Shown: piece by piece, positions 21,127 to 31,880 of the stretch | Numbering within the stretch: the stretch's first letter is position 1 | Layout: the number at the start of each line of letters is the position of its first letter | NCBI RefSeq assembly: GCF_040581485.1 | Contig: NC_090131.1 | Span: forward strand, 14,465,501 to 14,529,500 | Origin: Linepithema humile | Taxonomy: Eukaryota > Arthropoda > Insecta > Hymenoptera > Formicidae | Length of the DNA: 64,000 bases | Reading direction: 5' to 3' | Program-made: the position numbers and the translations under genes | Notes under the pieces: generated by a model | Seen by the model: only the letters and a program-made list of their open reading frames with translations | Database searches by the model: none | Told to the model about the DNA's origin: nothing

Positions 21127-23311
21127 ATGGACAAAAAAAATATCTCGGACGTTTTTAACAAGCCGGTGAAGGATTATGAGGTTAGCTTACTGCCCAACAT
21201 GAGCACAAAAACAAGCTTTGCATGGAAGAATTTTGGAACACTAGTATTGAAAGATGGAAATAAAAAAATCGCAATTATGCAATCTAAAGTTTTTTGTCAA
21301 TCTTGCTTGAAAGCAGCTCAAAAAACATCAGAATCTGAAGGAAATGAAGAAAAATTTTCAAGGTTTGTCTTTTATTATATAATAAAACTCGTTTTATGAT
21401 TGTAATTACAATAAATTAATTTGTTTAAAATATTTTAATATAAATTTTGTGTTGTATTTTAGCTTCGCCATTAAATCATACAATAGTACGATCAGTACAG
21501 GAAATCTCATAAGACACTTAGCAGATTCCCATGATGTTAGAGAAGAAAAGGCAAAAAAAGTCACTGAAAATAAGTTAACGAATTTTTTCACCATCCATCC
21601 AAAGAATCCATTCATGAAAGAAACTGATAAAAAATGGTTATTTGGTAGACATTTAGTGTTAATGATATGTAAAGATTTAATGCCATTTACTATTGTAGAA
21701 AATGAAGGATTCCGAGATTTTTTAAAAAAATATAACGTGATTAAAGAAGCAACTGACTTACCAGCACGTATGACTTTAAGTCGTACTGCTTTAGAAGACG
21801 TTTTTGTTTCTATGAAAACATATTTAATTGAAAAATACCTAAGTTCTGCAACTAATGACTGTTGCTTTACATTCGACATGTGGACAGATAACTATCGTCA
21901 CAGAAATTATATATGTTTTACGCTGCATTTTATAGATCAAGATTTTCAGCTTAAAAGTATAACTTTAGGTAACAAACTAGTAATGGGAAAACACACAGCA
22001 GAAAAAATTGTATTTCATTTAGACATTGTTAAAGATGAGTTTAATCTCAGCAATAAAAACAGTTACATTGTAAGTGACAGCGGTGCAAATATGAAAAAGG
22101 TTGCAAAAATTTCGAATACCAAAAATCATTTGTGCTTAGGTCATGCTCTTCATAACTTGGTTATTGTTGACGGAGTTAAGAAGAATAGGATAGTCAGTGA
22201 CTTAATTGAAAAGGCGAGAGAAATTGTCAAAATTTTAAAGTATAAGTTCAGCGACTTAGAAAAAGAAATAGACATCGAGCAGCAGAAAGTTCTATTGGCA
22301 ATGGATAATGCATCCGAGTATCTTGAAATAGAAGATAATGATCCGTTGTCTTTAGATGAGGTTAATGATTTGGACAAAAACGAGGAATCTAGTTCCCAAT
22401 CTTACGAATTAAACCAGAACAGACTGAAAACTCCTAAATTAGACGTACCTACTCGATGGCATAGCACTTTGCTTATGTTGGAGAGCATAAATTACAATCG
22501 AAATGCAATAAATACTATATTAGGACGACTAAGAAAAGATGATCTAAAATTATCAATCTCGGAGTGGGAAACAATTGGAGAACTGATTTGTTTCCTTGAA
22601 AAAATTAAAAAGTTAGTCGAAATTCTGTTTAGTGAAAAAACGTGTACGTTAAACTTAGTACTTTTATTTAGAAGTGAACTAAAAATGCATTTGAGTTCAA
22701 ATAAAAATGAGTCACTGGTGATAAAATTAATGAAAAATAGAATGCTCAACAATTTTGATCACAGATTCCCTATAACAGATTTACTTGTTATAGCTTCCTT
22801 ATTGGATCCTAGATTTCAAAATTTAGACAATGTAAAAGAATATTTAGACTCTCGCAATACTAGTCCTTATGAATTTTTGAAACGACATGCAGATGAACAT
22901 GCTGAAAACACAAAAAGGGATAATGATGGAATCCAATATCAAAAGCAGACTGACAGTAACAGTAATTTTATTTTGGACTTGGCGAGTAAACATTCTTCTT
23001 ATACTGACTCAATTCAAAATAATTTAGAGAAGGAATGCCACATTTTATTTAGCAAGCATGCGCTCTTTGAAAATATTTTAGATTTCTGGAAAGAAAGGCA
23101 ACATGATATGCCTGTATTATCTAAACTGGCAAAAAAAGTATTATGTACACCTGCGACATCAACGCCAAGTGAACGAGTATTTTCCATTGCTGGTTTGTTA
23201 ATAAACAATAAAAGATCAAGCATATGTCCAAGCATAGTTAACAAAGTGATATTTGTTCATGACAACTACAAGCTATGTAAACAATTACTGTGCGTTACGC
23301 ATACATTATAG
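21127..23311 (+). CDS. BED-zinc-finger hAT transposase (694 aa, two exons, intact)
   Basis: Exon 1 is 21127-21362 and exon 2 is 21463-23311; the join (AAG|GTTTGT ... TTTTAG|CTTCG) keeps frame and gives 694 residues. The N-terminus is a BED zinc finger (C57-X2-C60 ... H97-X4-H102), which binds the transposon ends. The hAT catalytic residues are visible: Asp217 in FTFDMWTDN, Asp284 in IVSDSGANM, the CLGHALHNL motif, TRWHSTLLMLE, and the Glu of TPSERVFSIAG in the C-terminal dimerisation domain. No stop or frameshift interrupts it, so it may still be functional or only recently silenced. Upstream is a CG-rich island. The inverted ends of its element could not be fixed with certainty. The closest general description is a ZBED-like hAT transposase. 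Confidence 0.92.
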
Positions 23312-24359
23312 TTGCGTAAATATTTTTCATATAGATCAAGAGACACGGCAGTGTCTCGCGCCAAGTTCACGCGCAGCGCAAGACCGACCGTGTATCTTTA
23401 CGCGAGACCGAAAGTTGAGACGAGCCGAGATTATCGGATCTCAGTAATGCCTGAGTCGATCGATTTAAAAATAGGCTCAATCGATAGCGCTTACCCAAAA
23501 TATATAATAAAAGTATGCTTGTTTTTGCTCTATATGCTGTATAAATAAAGATATTAAAGTTTAAAGTCGAAATGTCATGAAAACTATGAAAATTATTTCA
23601 GTCGTCTGGGATGTACTTTATAAATTCTTGCCGATAGATGGCTAGTATCTCAGATGTACACATATCGGCATGTATCGCCGGCAACGCATGCGCAAGCCAT
23701 GTACATGCGAAGCGCGGAGCTCACATGTACAATGTGACTTGCGCATATATGCGGTAATCTTTTCATTCCTGCTGCTGCTGCTGCTGTTTGTGTCTCAAAT
23801 CTGGCCACACAGCGGTATACGTGTGTGAAATAAAATATGTGTAATACTCCTACATTGCTGATTGTGCTTGAGAGTTTCGAAAAATATTACGGTGCGGATG
23901 ATATTTGTTTCTCACTTTAGAGCAGACTCTGTGCGTTGTGCGCAAGCGTTGTACCTATACATATATCCCGTACGCAAGCTACAGACGTCGCGCACGTGCA
24001 GAACGGCCAAATCGTGGTAATATAATGTAATATCTGCTAGTTTCTATTTTTCATTGTCAGTATAAATTGTGAACATGTTAAAAATAATTATATGTAGTAT
24101 ATTGTTTTTAAATAACTAATCAAATGAATAATACGTACTAACATATTTAATTAATTATCTAACTCATGTACTCAATGTATTTGAATATCGTTTTTGAATG
24201 CCACTTATAAATTGCAAATTGAATTTAACTATGTAATACGAGTTTGTAATTCTATTTATACCAACTATAATTAAATTATTTATTAAACTGAAAGAGATGA
24301 TAATAGGTCAAGGCCTAATAGAGGCTAAATGAAATAGATAATTATAAACGTAATATATA
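23312..24359. other. Non-coding stretch, with (CTG)6 at 23769-23786
   Basis: No protein-coding frame is recognised. There is a moderately GC-rich segment at 23340-23480 with an AATAAAG signal near 23545 that may end the hAT transcript, another GC-richer segment at 23640-24010, and a (CTG)6 microsatellite. The rest is AT-rich. Confidence 0.5.
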
Positions 24360-24715
24360 CAGGGTGTCCCATTTAACTTGAGACAACTAAATATTTCGAA
24401 AAATAAGCATTGTACGAAAAAATGTCCCAAATAAACTTTTAATATTATCAAGGGGGACGTCTGCCTGTGTAAAAATTAACCTGCCGCCACCGCTCCTTGG
24501 AGGTGGGGCGGGTGGCAACTTTGAAATTTTAAATAGGAACCCTTATTTTTTATTGCAGATTCGAATTTCTTGGAAAAAAATACGTAAGTTTTGTCCGAGA
24601 CATTTTTTCGAATCGTGATAGATGGCGCTGTAATCAGTGAAAATTAGTTTTTGCCATTTTCTCTCACCATCGGGGTGCTTTATTTCGGTGAGTCCCCTCG
24701 CCTCTCACTATTCAA

Positions 24716-24940
24716 TTACAATAAATGCTCGAAATGATGACTTTCCATTTCGATGCATTTATTAACTCGAGCTTGGAATGCTTGTACACATGTAGAAAGT
24801 GTATCTGGCGTTATTTGTGCGCAAGCATATCTAATACGTTCCACCATGTTTTCTCGAGTATTTGGTACTTTTGTATACACTTTCTCTTTAAGGTAACATA
24901 AAATTATTTCAACTTTCTTCTCTAAAGATAAATAATCCAT
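24716..24940 (-). pseudogene. Mini-frame joining N- and C-terminal bits of a mariner-like transposase
   Basis: The 74-residue frame starts MDYLSLEKKVEIILCYLKE, which resembles the N-terminal helix-turn-helix of insect mariner-like transposases. It ends in RVNKCIEMESHHFEHLL, typical of the C-terminal end. The whole catalytic part is missing, so it is an internal-deletion product. A shifted mirror copy lies in the other arm (25209-25446, plus strand), interrupted early by a stop after a duplicated KVEIIL. Confidence 0.6.
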
Positions 24941-25208
24941 TATTTATTTACTGACATAAAGAACGCGTCCGTAAAAAAACAAGTAGCTAGCGTACGTATT
25001 ACTGAAATTTACTTGACTTGAAATTTAAAGAATCCAGTTATTGAAGAATTGTTCTGACTTAATTTCTTTCATTTATTTTGTTTCTCCTTTTCAGTATTTT
25101 CAGTATTTCAGAAATTTACTACATTTGTAGATGCCTCATAGTTTTGGTACGCTAGCTACTTGTTTTTTTACGGACGCGTTCTTTATTTCAGCCATTATTA
25201 AATAAATA

Positions 25209-25446
25209 ATGGATTATTTATCTTTAGAGAAGAAAGTTGAAATAATTTTGAAAGTTGAAATAATTTTACCTTAAAGAAAAAGAGTATACAAAAATACCAA
25301 ATACTCGAGAAAACATGGTGGAACGTATTAGATATGCTTGCGCACAAATAACGCCAGATACACTTTCTACATGTGTACAAGCATTCCAAGCTCGAGTTAA
25401 TAAATGCATCAAAATGGAAAGTCATCATTTCGAGCATTTATTGTAA
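25209..25446 (+). pseudogene. Mirror copy of the deleted mariner-like frame
   Basis: The right-arm counterpart of 24716-24940. It begins with the same MDYLSLEKKVEIIL but repeats the KVEIIL segment and then hits a stop. The C-terminal part (VNKCIKMESHHFEHLL) remains readable in another frame to 25446. Confidence 0.55.
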
Positions 25447-25803
25447 TTGAATAGTAAGAGGCGAGGGGACTCACCGAAATAAAGCACCCCGATGGTGAGA
25501 GAAAATGGCAAAAACTAATTTTCACTGATTACAGCGCCATCTATCACGATTCGAAGAAATGTCTCGGACAAAACTTACGTATTTGTTTCCGAGGAATCCG
25601 AATCTGTAATAAAAAAATGGAGGTTCTTATTTGAAATTTCAAAGTTGCCACCCGCCCCACCCCCAAGAGGCGGTGGGGGCGGGTTAATTTTTATACAGCC
25701 AGACGTCCCCCTTGATAATATTAAAAATTTATTTGGGACATTTTTTCGTACAATGCTTATTTTTCGAAATATTTAGTTGTCTCAAGTTAAATGGGACACC
25801 CTG

Positions 25804-26050
25804 CATAGAGAAGAAAATGATTGGATTGAAGCTGATGATGCTTCAATTAGAAAAACACAATGGCCTAGAAACAATATGATACTTACAGAATTTTGTATTT
25901 TTGTAACTTAATTAATTAAAGAGGACCGTCGTATGCTGTATACTGAAAGTACGACTGGGGTGATAATGGGCCGTCTTTAGCAAAATCTAACTGATATTTC
26001 ATTATTTTAGCTTTAAAAAACACTGTCGTATATATATCATTAAAAAAAAA
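25804..26050. other. AT-rich spacer
   Basis: No gene or recognisable repeat was found between the two foldback elements. Confidence 0.4.
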
Positions 26051-26180
26051 TATCTATCAATTACCTTTTTTAAAAAAAAGGTAAAATAAAGGTGCCAAGT
26101 ACACGCTCTTGTCACAATCAAAACAAATTACTAAAAAAAAGAAATAATATCTCAAAAAATAACCTTTTCAAAAAAAAAGG

Positions 26181-27518
26181 TAAAAAAAAAGGCGCCAAGT
26201 ACACGCTCTTGTCACAACCAAAACAAAACAGTATTGTTTTACATTTAAAAAAAATTGCCGTATATATTAAACCTATCAAAAAACCAGTCGTATATATTAC
26301 CCTTTCAAAAAAAGCTGTCGTACATATTAAAACCTTTCAACAAGTAATGCTGTTGTGTATATTAAAACTATAAAAAAATATGATATCAGGAAATGACGCA
26401 AGTGGGATTAAAGAACTATGAAAAAAGTTGTACACTATTTCTATAAAACTCTTCTATAAAACTTTTGTACATAAAGCTGTCGTATATATTAAAAAAAAAT
26501 CTAAAAAAATGCTGTCGTACATATATTATTATATTGCATACTATATTTCACCATATTTTACATATACTATACTATATATATTATATATATTATTACATAT
26601 ACTATACGATATATATTATTTATAATATTACATATACTATATATATTATAACAAATTAAACTCATAATTAAAAAAATAAAAAAAATATTAAAAAAATAAA
26701 AATATTTTAGCAAAAAAAATTTTTAAATATTAAAAAAATTTAATTAAAATAAAAAAATATTTATTAAAAAACGCAAAAAAACTTGGCGTTGCTACAGTAA
26801 ACTACATGTTAACTTACATGATGTCAACTTATTACATTATGTCAATTAATCGTCAATTGTTATATTATTACGAATTTTTTTGCTTTATAATATTTTGAGG
26901 TGTAGCAACGCCAAGTTTTTTTGCGTTTTTTAATAAATATTTTTTTATTTTAATTAAATTTTTTTAATATTTAAAAATTTTTTTTGCTAAAATATTTTTA
27001 TTTTTTTAATATTTTTTTTATTTTTTTTATTTATGAGTTTAATTTGTTATAATATATATAGTATATGTAATATTATAAATAATATATATCGTATAGTATA
27101 TGTAATAATATATATAATATATATAGTATAGTATATGTAAAATATGGTGAAATATAGTATGCAATATAATAATATATGTACGACAGCATTTTTTTAGATT
27201 TTTTTTTTAATATATACGACAGCTTTATGTACAAAAGTTTTATAGAAGAGTTTTATAGAAATAGTGTACAACTTTTTTCATAGTTCTTTAATCCCACTTG
27301 CGTCATTTCCTGATATCATATTTTTTTATAGTTTTAATATACACAACAGCATTACTTGTTGAAAGGTTTTAATATGTACGACAGCTTTTTTTGAAAGGGT
27401 AATATATACGACTGGTTTTTTGATAGGTTTAATATATACGGCAATTTTTTTTAAATGTAAAACAATACTGTTTTGTTTTGGTTGTGACAAGAGCGTGTAC
27501 TTGGCGCCTTTTTTTTTA
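26181..27518. repeat. Large AT-rich palindrome, about 615-bp arms
   Basis: Arms 26181-26795 and 26902-27518 are inverted copies around a 106-bp spacer. The outer parts carry GGCGCCAAGTACACGCTCTT and the inner borders carry ACTTGGCGTTGCTAC. Internal short repeats of GTCGTATATATTAA type occur. A partial second copy of the left end (AGGTGCCAAGTACACGCTCT) lies at about 26088-26107. Both arms show the same small open frame, which is a by-product of the symmetry. The family is not recognised. Confidence 0.85.
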
Positions 27519-28380
27519 TTTATTATATTCACGAAATAGTATTAATTTGCATTATTGACATTCTTAATTTTCTACGTATGTTATATATTGTTAGGTATCT
27601 ACTTATTATCTTTTATATTTTATATGTAGTTACTAATTTATAAATCAATTTATTTACCTTTGTAAGTATATGCTTGTGAAACCAAAAATTTTATAATTTA
27701 ATTAAATAGTATACTGCTGTATCTGTATTCTGTATCTGTATGTAAAAATGATTGTTAAAAAAGTAATACTCAAAAAACAATAAAAAAGAAAATGTTCATC
27801 ATTTTAGCGACTTGTTTCTGTCACACTTGATAAATGATATTATATTAATGTTTAATGTACACGTCACATACAAAATAATAATTAAAACAAATTAAAACAA
27901 AAGTTCTGATTATCAATCCAATGGCTTTTTATTTTCACTCAAAATCATTCCAATACTGCATCACGACATGATCCAACTGAGAAACTCAAAAACGTCAAAT
28001 TATTTTTAAATTGTACTTGATTGAAGTAAAATTTTTCTTTCCGCTTAAAAAATTGCCTTATTGATTAAAGAATAGTTCCTTTTAAAACAAGAATATTTTA
28101 ATAATTATTTTGGTTAAATATATATTGGTTTTGAGTGCACCATAATCATAATCCATAATGTAAAACATTTGTTAACAAAATTATTCATTGCATTTATATA
28201 TAAACTTTTCTACATTGGTACTTTTAATTTTAATTTTTAATTCAATTTTTTATTTAAACCGTAGTTTATCACCTAGCTTACAGATTATAGCGGCATTTAT
28301 TCTTTAATATCTTTTTTTATTAATTATATTATTATTTATATATTTAAAAATGTTGTTTAAATATATTTGATATAATAAAA
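27519..28380. other. AT-rich stretch with no gene
   Basis: No coding potential or RNA gene was seen. Confidence 0.5.
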
Positions 28381-28515
28381 AATATATTTAAACAGCATTT
28401 TTTCCATCGTGCTTGTGCGCCGATCGACGCTGCCGCCGCTGTGACAAGAACGATCGGCGCCCGCCGCCGATGTTGCATATCATCGGCGCACGGCTCCATC
28501 GGGAAACGATTTTCA
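28381..28515. other. GC-rich block, possible 3' end of the BED-hAT element
   Basis: A short CG-rich segment (CGATCGACGCTGCCGCCGCTG; CGGCGCCCGCCGCCGATG) in AT-rich DNA. It contains CGGCGCACGGCTC (28484-28496), the inverse of 20830-20842 upstream of the BED-hAT transposase. Confidence 0.4.
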
Positions 28516-29099
28516 GATCCATGCGTAAAGTTTTAACTAACTACATGTAGTGGAATTGACCCTACAAAACATGTATAAATATGTGTATATACGTATATAT
28601 ATATATTTTTATATATATAAATAAATATATATATGTATATTTCATTCAAATAATGTGTGTACTTTATTATTAAAAAAAATTTCTTTTTATTTGTCCTAAA
28701 TCTATTCCCGATTACTTTTATTTATGAAACAAACATTTTTTGATATTTCTGCCAATTAAAAATTAATCAGTGATACAAAAATTCAAACTCGATTATATGT
28801 AAAACAATGGAATTCTTATTATTTTAAATATATGCTTATTTCACGGTAATAAATGATAGAATGAGAAAAAAGTAAAAATATTTTAAATAATGAGAATTTC
28901 ATGATTTTAAATAAATTTGAATTTATTTGCCTTTGGCCAATTTTCCATCGGCAATGGAAATTTTTTCTAAAAGCCACTTTGACCAAGTTCTGATTAAAGT
29001 AATCGACGATTAACTTTTAATGTTATTAACATTTCTACCGATATACTGATACATCGCGAACGGATTACTTTCATCAGAACTTGATCGTAGCCCTAAGAG
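28516..29099. other. AT-rich stretch with a small inverted repeat at 28975-29092
   Basis: An alternating AT tract lies at about 28590-28640. CCAAGTTCTGATTAAAGTAAT near 28982 is mirrored imperfectly by ATTACTTTCATCAGAACTTG ending about 29085. No gene. Confidence 0.5.
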
Positions 29100-29398
29100 T
29101 AATTATTTGAAGCAGATGCAAAAAATATATTCATCCGTTTTCGACATGTTGTTGCATTTTTGCTGAAATTTATGACTCGGCATGTGTTGTTGGCAACTTG
29201 CTGTCACTTTGCTCTTTATATACAGCGATAAACCGTTGACAGCAAATACACGACAAATTGTCGGCAAAATATGTTGAATATGTGTGATGTCAAACCAAAA
29301 ACAAATGCCTGACTCACCTTGTTCTAAATTTGCTGAAAACTCATGCGTTTTGTTTTCGGCAACATGACAGCAAAAACGCAGACAGGTGGCTATCAGGG
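29100..29398 (+). repeat. TTGCTG/GGCAAC-rich terminal region of CACTA copy 1
   Basis: Contains TTGTTGGCAACTTGCTGTC, TTGCTGAAA and CGGCAACATGACAGC, and ends GGTGGCTATCAGGG. GGCAACATGAC also occurs at about 54472 near the end of CACTA copy 2, and related words occur after 5505. It reads as the 3' subterminal region of the interrupted CACTA element. Confidence 0.4.
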
Positions 29399-31880
29399 TG
29401 TTTAGATAAAATGTTATTAAAATATGAATATTTTTTAAATATTTTTTAAAATACAAATTTTTATTTTAAAATATAATAAATATAAAAACTAAAATATATA
29501 AAATAATATAAAATGTTATTTAAATAAATAAATAAAAAAATTTATTATTATTTATATTTATTTATATACATACACATACATTTATCAATAAATTTGATAA
29601 TGGATAAGAATAAGAACTTAATAATATTTGTGATTTATTAGTTGAAACCATTTAGGTATTACACTTAAATTGTTTATCTTAATAACGCTTTTCGAAGAGG
29701 AAAGTTTGCAGCTAAATAATTTTTTAGATATTCTCGTATAGTAGTAGAACGTACATTATCTCGTTCACGATTTATTTGTTGTCTTGGTTGCACAAATACT
29801 TCATTTAACTCATTAACCTGTTGCAACCATTCTTCAAGAAATCTGTCTTTATTGTTTTCACAAAAGTTATGCAGCACACAACACGCAACCATAATTTGAG
29901 GTACAAATTTATAGTTGCAATCCACTTTTTTTTGTAACATCCTCCATCTGGCTTTCAGTCTTCCAAATGCCATTTCCACTGAAACTCTTGCGGAATTGAG
30001 ATAAACATTAAATGATTCTTTTTTAGGTAAAAGTGAACCAGAATAACTCTTCATTAACCATGGCAAAAATGGATAGGCCGAATCTCCGACTATCATGAAA
30101 GGTATTCCTATTCCGTTTACATATTTTTCCATCTATAATAAATTAAATGTTTCTTTTATAGAAAAATAAATCAGTATCATATATCAATATGTTTATAAAT
30201 ATATACATATATATATTGTTGAATTATTTGTCCATATATATATAAATAATTCGACAATAGACAGTTATTACCAATTGAATTATATTATTTAATATATATT
30301 TTTATTTACTTTATATTTTATATATTATCTACTATTAATCAGGTAAAAATGTAATAAGATAAGAAAAATTTCAAATTTATTTTGATATGATCTAGAATAG
30401 ACTTGTCAAAATAGATATAGTAATGATGTAATCTAAATTCACTTGAAAATTAATTCTAATAGCGACAATCAAATATATACATAATTTTTAATGTGTTTCA
30501 ATGAATAAGAAAGATAAAAACCTGCGGTATTATTTCTTGTGAGCATTTGTGCAATGTGCTATCCTTGAAAACCACCATTTTCGCCAAGCATCATGGACAC
30601 TACCAGGATGCTTGGCGAAAACATTACGAAACCTGTTACAGACAAAATTTATACATTATAAATCTATATCACTAGATCCTTATTTTTGCTTTGTTATGTG
30701 TTTGTGTACAGTACATCATTGTAACTTTCCATGAATATTGAAGTTACATTACAATACTGTATTATTATAAAATACACATTAAAAGATTCAGTAGAGATGT
30801 CTGTTATAAATAATATAGTTATTTGTATATATTTTCATAATAGTGTAATCTTAGTATATATATTTGTATCATGTCTTTTAATTACCTTCCATTATGATCA
30901 ACTACTGCTTGAACATTGTAAGATGCCCATCCTTTTCTATTGACAAAATCTCTGTAACCTTCTTCTGGTACTGTAATAGGTATATATGTTCCATCGATGC
31001 AACCAATTATTTGAGGAATATGAGACACATTTTCAAATTGCATTGCAATATATTTTGCTTCATCTTGATTTGGCATTTTAATATAAACAGGAGCCATAAC
31101 TTTATTAATTGCTTTTATAATTTTGTAGAGGAATTTTTTCACTGTTGATTTATGTATTCCAAATACATTTCCAACTACTCTGTATTCAGAACAACTAGCA
31201 ATTTTATACAGAGCTATAGCAACTTGTTTTTTTACAGATACAGGCTCTCTAGCTTTTAAAACTTGCATTCTTGGTTGTAATTCATCTTTGAGTAAATCAC
31301 ATAATTTTAAGAAACTTATTTTTGACATTCGGAAACTTTCGAACCATTCTGAATCAGTATAATGATTTAATACAATTGATTCCCAAAACTCGTAGCTTCT
31401 TTTTTTCATCCATGTTCTTCTGTATTGTACACCCTTTATAATAAGTTGAGGAGATATTAAATTATTTATTATTATTTTCCATATAAAAATTAAATTAAAT
31501 TTTTGCTTTAAACATAATCTTAGTAGACGTTCTAATAAAGTTCGTCGCCTTGCTCTTATTATAATCATCATACGTCTTCTTCGAGTATGTTGAAAATTTT
31601 GAAACATATAAAATGTGGTCATATACTTTTGCATACTATTATTATTCATTATTTCTCGTTTTATATCAAATAAATAATACACTCCACTTATCACTTACAA
31701 AGCAAGAATATGATTTTAAACGAATTGTAATTCCAAGTACTATCACTAGAAGGCATTCGATATGGATTAAATTCGTATTATATTTTTCCCTTAGTACGTC
31801 CAATGTAAACGCACCCGTACTAAAGCATTGGTGCGCACCAAACTTAATACGCGTACTAACATTTTAACGATGTAAACTAG
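29399..31880 (-). mobile_element. PIF/Harbinger transposon (boundaries approximate)
   Basis: Encloses a three-exon DDE transposase on the minus strand. The right end, read inward, is GGCCTAGTTTACATCGTTAA (31859-31878); the left end reads GGGTGTTTAGATAAAATG from 29396. The two share GTTTA.AT...AAAATGTTA and may be diverged terminal inverted repeats. No clean 3-bp duplication could be fixed because an old Gypsy fragment abuts the right end. Confidence 0.65.
29674..31694 (-). pseudogene. PIF/Harbinger transposase, three exons, exon 2 damaged
   Basis: Exon 1 runs 31694-30886 and encodes an N-terminal helix-turn-helix (VSVKKQVAIALYKIASCSEYR; FGIHKSTVKKFL) and the first catalytic Asp (IIGCIDGTYIPI). 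Exon 2 is 30632-30522 (FRNVFAKHPGSVHDA). Exon 3 is 30132-29674 with the second Asp (VGDSAYPFLPWLM) and the Glu (ARVSVEMAFGRLKARW). Borders AAG|GTAATT, AACAG|GTTTC, CAG|GTTTTT and TATAG|ATGG fit the family's protein. In exon 2, after VHDA, a short inverted copy of upstream exon sequence replaces the expected bases and shifts the frame. Apart from that the protein is open. Harbinger transposases need a Myb/SANT partner for nuclear import; none is visible here. The N-terminal start is uncertain, because the first 90 residues show little conservation. Confidence 0.82.

Larger units (their letters stand above)
24360..25803. mobile_element. Mariner-derived foldback element with about 640-bp arms
   Basis: Ends are CAGGGTGTCCCATTTAACTT and its inverse. 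The two arms (24360 to about 25000 and about 25140-25803) are inverted copies of each other around a short unique centre. The left flank is TA and the right flank CA, so the TA duplication of Tc1/mariner elements is only half preserved. Each arm encodes a remnant resembling mariner-type transposase ends. Confidence 0.85.
5505..29398 (+). mobile_element. Putative CACTA/EnSpm-like transposon copy 1, heavily interrupted
   Basis: The outer ends are CCCTGATAGCCA (5505-5516) and its exact reverse complement (29387-29398). They enclose, in plus orientation, a CACTA-type transposase pseudogene and a downstream multi-exon DUF4806 gene. Both ends have TTGCTG and GGCAAC-rich subterminal DNA. The 24-kb span is explained by a nested Copia (10831-17681), a hAT MITE (20094-20519), a BED-hAT region and two foldbacks. 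A 12-base inverted match can arise by chance in 64 kb, so the right boundary is tentative; flanking dinucleotides are TG on both sides. Gene content is far surer than the ends. Confidence 0.4.

Noticed and set aside
26092..27532. Mirrored Lys/Val/Ile-rich frames
   Set aside because: They are by-products of the AT-rich palindrome and its internal GTCGTATATATT repeats.
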